From the NCBI RefSeq assembly GCF_007991335.1, contig NZ_BJYD01000017.1:245274-309273 (forward strand): 64,000 nt of DNA. Direction: 5' to 3'. Shown here piece after piece: positions 61,709-64,000 of this stretch. The notes under the pieces were generated by a model, which was not told where the DNA came from, ran no database searches, and saw only the letters and a list, made by a program, of their open reading frames with translations. Origin of the DNA: Halobacillus faecis (lineage in GTDB: Bacteria; Bacillota; Bacilli; Bacillales; Halobacillaceae). Within the stretch, counting starts at the first letter, position 1; the number at the start of each line of letters is the position of its first letter. A program made the position numbers and the translations under genes.

Positions 61709-63856
61709 CTAACTTTTCTCTTCTGCTTTCTTTTTAAAATCGAATTTGATTTTGAACTCTTCATCCAGTGTTAGAGCCGTACTGAACGTCTTCTTTCCCT
61801 TAAATCCTTTTAATATCTTCGTACGTTTTTTCTCGCAAAGCGTTTTAATCATATTTGCACTCAGCGACTTCCCTGCCAACCTTTTCGGAAAACTTACCTT
61901 GCACCCTTTTTTGTATTCGGAACACGCGTAAAACTTGTATCGGTCCATAATGGAACCCGTCTGGCAGCCCGGGCATTTGGCAATGGGTGTGTTCCACTTT
62001 TTCTTTTCACCCGTATTCCGGATTTGAACCTGTTGTATGGAATCAGGAGTCTCTTGGATCAGTTTTTCAATAAACTGGCTCGTCTGTTTGATGAACATTT
62101 GTTTGGATCCTTCGCCGCTTCCGATCTTCTTCAAATACGATTCCCATTTGGCTGTCATAGAAGGGCTCGATAACAGCGTACCTTCAATAGCTTCACAAAG
62201 TGTAATTCCCTTAGCCGTGACATATACGTTATTCTTCTTCACTTCAATGTATTTTTGCGCCTTGATCGTTTCAATGATGCTTGAGCGGGTCGCTTCAGTC
62301 CCGAGGCCTTCGACTTCTTTCAAAATCTCTACATCTTCCTCGTCATCCATAAGCTTTCCACAGGTTTTCATCATGTTGATCAGCTGGCCTTCCGTGTACG
62401 GTTTAGGCGGCTGCGTCATACTTTCTTTGATATGAAGGCGTGCGCCTACCTCTTCCCCTTTTTGGACATTCGGAAGAAGTGCCTCTTTTTCCTGTTTCGC
62501 TTTTGAAGGCTTAGGAAAAAGTTCTTTCCAACCTTGATGCACGTCGCGCCGTCCTGTCGATTTGAAAGGCAGGTCGTGTACATGTGTAAAGATCGCCGTC
62601 TCTTCATAAACGTAGTCGCTGTGGAACATCGCAAGCGTCGTCGCCATGACCTCGGTATAGATATTGCGTTCTTCCCGACTCAGTCCATTCAGCTTTTTCT
62701 CCGTCGGGACCGTCTTCGTCGGGATGATAGCATAGTGCTCCTGAACTTTCTTGCTGTCGACATATCGCTTCCTCGGTTTCAAGGAAAGCGGCTTGAAAGA
62801 AACGTTCAAAGTATCCTGGTAGGCCTTCAAGTTGTTCACCAGGTAGGAGAACTCACTTTCCGTGATGTAATTACAGTCGGTTCGCGGATAGGAGACTAGT
62901 TTTTTCTCATAAAGTTTCTGCATCGTCTTCAGCACCTGCGATGGTGTGTACTTCCATCGTCTGTTCGCAACACTTTGCAAGGTGGACAACGAATGCAACT
63001 TCGGTGATTTTTGGTGTTTGGTCTTCTTATCTACACGCTCGACCGTTCCCTCGTGGTCTACCTTTTCTTTCAGCCCATGCTTGTCCATCAGCGCCTGTAC
63101 CTTGGCTTTATCCTTTTCCTTGATTTCAGCTAAGCCCTTATAAGAACCCGAATCCGATTGAAAAAGCCCCTCGATTTGGTAGAAAGGCTCGGATACAAAG
63201 TTCTCAATCTCCTTATGCCTTTGGTAAATCAAGTAGACGGTCGGCGATTGCACACGCCCGATGGTTAAGTAGCTTCCGAAGCCTTTCTTCTGCAAGTGCA
63301 GCGTAAACAGACGACTCGCATTGATCCCCACCATCCAATCACTGATTTGACGGGCTTTCGCTTCATCAAACATCCGCAAATCTTTTTCATTGTTTCGTAG
63401 ATTGTTAAATCCCTTACGCACTTCGTCCTTCTCAAGAGAATTGATCCACAAACGGCGGATTGGTTTTCCCTTCACGCCTGTTAACCGGAGAATGCTGTAA
63501 AAAATATTCGAGCCTTCCCGGTCGACATCGGCCGCATTCACAAGCACGTCCGCTTGTTGGAACAGCCGCTTGACCTCTTTAAACTGCTCCCACTTCCCTT
63601 TGGATACTTTTTCAAGAAAGCGATCCGGAACAATCGGCAGCTGATCCAGCTTCCATCGTTTCCACTCCGGTTTATAGTCATGCGGTTCTTTCAACTCCAC
63701 CAGATGCCCGACGCCCCACGTAATCGTCGCCCCGTTTGGAAACGTATCATCCGGTTTAAGTACAATATACGTTTTCGTTTTTTCCTGTATTGTAAAAGCC
63801 TCTGCATATGCTTTTGCCTGAGAGGGTTTTTCGGCTAAGATGACCACTCGTGTCAT
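61709..63856 (-). CDS. topB: Type IA DNA topoisomerase III
   Basis: 715 residues. Toprim domain with VVILAEKPSQAKAYAEAF and the acidic motif NAADVDREGSNIFYSI; the usual DREGE is DREGS here. Active-site Tyr in KLVSYPRTDCNYI; also TIGRVQSPTVYLIY and GLGTEATRSSIIE. A C-terminal zinc ribbon has Cys in AKCPGCQTGSI and YACSEYKKGCKVSF. It relaxes and decatenates single-stranded DNA. Length is normal for Bacillus TopB (about 727). ATG preceded by GGGAG. Monocistronic. Confidence 0.92.
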   Translation of the reverse strand: MTRVVILAEKPSQAKAYAEAFTIQEKTKTYIVLKPDDTFPNGATITWGVGHLVELKEPHDYKPEWKRWKLDQLPIVPDRFLEKVSKGKWEQFKEVKRLFQQADVLVNAADVDREGSNIFYSILRLTGVKGKPIRRLWINSLEKDEVRKGFNNLRNNEKDLRMFDEAKARQISDWMVGINASRLFTLHLQKKGFGSYLTIGRVQSPTVYLIYQRHKEIENFVSEPFYQIEGLFQSDSGSYKGLAEIKEKDKAKVQALMDKHGLKEKVDHEGTVERVDKKTKHQKSPKLHSLSTLQSVANRRWKYTPSQVLKTMQKLYEKKLVSYPRTDCNYITESEFSYLVNNLKAYQDTLNVSFKPLSLKPRKRYVDSKKVQEHYAIIPTKTVPTEKKLNGLSREERNIYTEVMATTLAMFHSDYVYEETAIFTHVHDLPFKSTGRRDVHQGWKELFPKPSKAKQEKEALLPNVQKGEEVGARLHIKESMTQPPKPYTEGQLINMMKTCGKLMDDEEDVEILKEVEGLGTEATRSSIIETIKAQKYIEVKKNNVYVTAKGITLCEAIEGTLLSSPSMTAKWESYLKKIGSGEGSKQMFIKQTSQFIEKLIQETPDSIQQVQIRNTGEKKKWNTPIAKCPGCQTGSIMDRYKFYACSEYKKGCKVSFPKRLAGKSLSANMIKTLCEKKRTKILKGFKGKKTFSTALTLDEEFKIKFDFKKKAEEKS

Positions 63857-63940
63857 GGTCTCCCACTCCCTTCATTGAACCCCAAGAGTACTATGGGACG
63901 AAGCGTAAAGCAAGGGATTGAAGCCGTTCTTTTGTTCTTT

Positions 63941-64000
63941 AGTGTGGTGCGCCCGCCGTTTGGGGCGAGTTGCTCTCCGTTTGGCGCGATTGCGGCTTCC
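63941..64000. repeat. Second 21-bp repeat array, cut by window edge
   Basis: Units start at 63941, 63962 and 63983 (last one truncated), again with 21-bp period and the GGCGCGATT/GGGGCGAGTT core followed by CCGTTT. Consensus matches the array at 38020-38208 in period and in the GGCGCGA-TTGC core. Confidence 0.75.

Overview
The window looks like a chromosomal segment of a spore-forming, low-to-middle GC Bacillota of the family Bacillaceae. Support for this: a sporulation-coat cluster, Spo0M, a YflT-type stress protein, the yjlC-ndh pair, TcyP, PBP3-type PbpC, SD sequences of the AAGGAGG type before most genes, and frequent TTG/GTG starts. Acidic proteins, a BCCT carrier and a polyglutamate capsule operon suggest a halophilic or halotolerant genus such as Halobacillus; the genus is inference. 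No rRNA, tRNA, CRISPR, insertion sequence or prophage is visible.

Layout. 0-3 kb: partial sugar cytidylyltransferase, a ring-cleaving dioxygenase behind an MhqR-like operator, and the cystine carrier TcyP. 3-11 kb: a complete poly-gamma-glutamate operon (pgsB-pgsC-pgsA-ggt, minus strand) divergent from a secreted protein with two tandem cyanophycinase-like serine peptidase domains. 11-17.7 kb: PbpC, an atypical BCCT carrier, membrane and lipoproteins, a VOC protein and a ZIP transporter. 17.9-26 kb: a sporulation region with four related coat/exosporium-type genes (CsxC/SPOCS-like), a chromosomal ParM-type actin with a small partner, a CotY/CotZ protein and unknown genes; several start sites are preceded by sigma-K-like -10 boxes. 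26-38 kb: CBO0543 protein, Ndh/YjlC with a possible Rex site, aldo-keto reductase, P450, TspO, cupin-HD-GYP protein, class I aldolase and a CadC-CadA metal efflux operon with two operators. 38-43.5 kb: a 21-bp tandem repeat array, then a TetR-controlled MMPL exporter with a heptad-repeat secreted partner. The exporter seems to start at ATT. 43.5-46.5 kb: a manganese ABC importer behind two MntR-like boxes. 46.5-64 kb: mostly housekeeping and stress genes (GNAT, VOC, LtaS, flavin monooxygenase, YhfK, YflT, Spo0M, AlaX-type editing protein, prolyl hydroxylase, cupin coat protein, TopB), including a phosphofructokinase paralogue that has lost its ATP-site motif.

How genes work together. The capsule operon makes, exports and probably anchors or trims gamma-PGA; the adjacent secreted double-domain isopeptidase is a candidate capsule-remodelling enzyme. 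The coat cluster mixes structural cysteine-containing proteins with an actin-like ATPase and adaptor, an unusual combination. Metal homeostasis appears three times (ZIP, CadA, Mnt). Two related palindromes (26.6 and 29.7 kb) and two related 21-bp arrays (38.0 kb and the right edge) are repeat families shared across intergenic regions. All assignments rest on reading the sequence and recalled family features; no database search was run.
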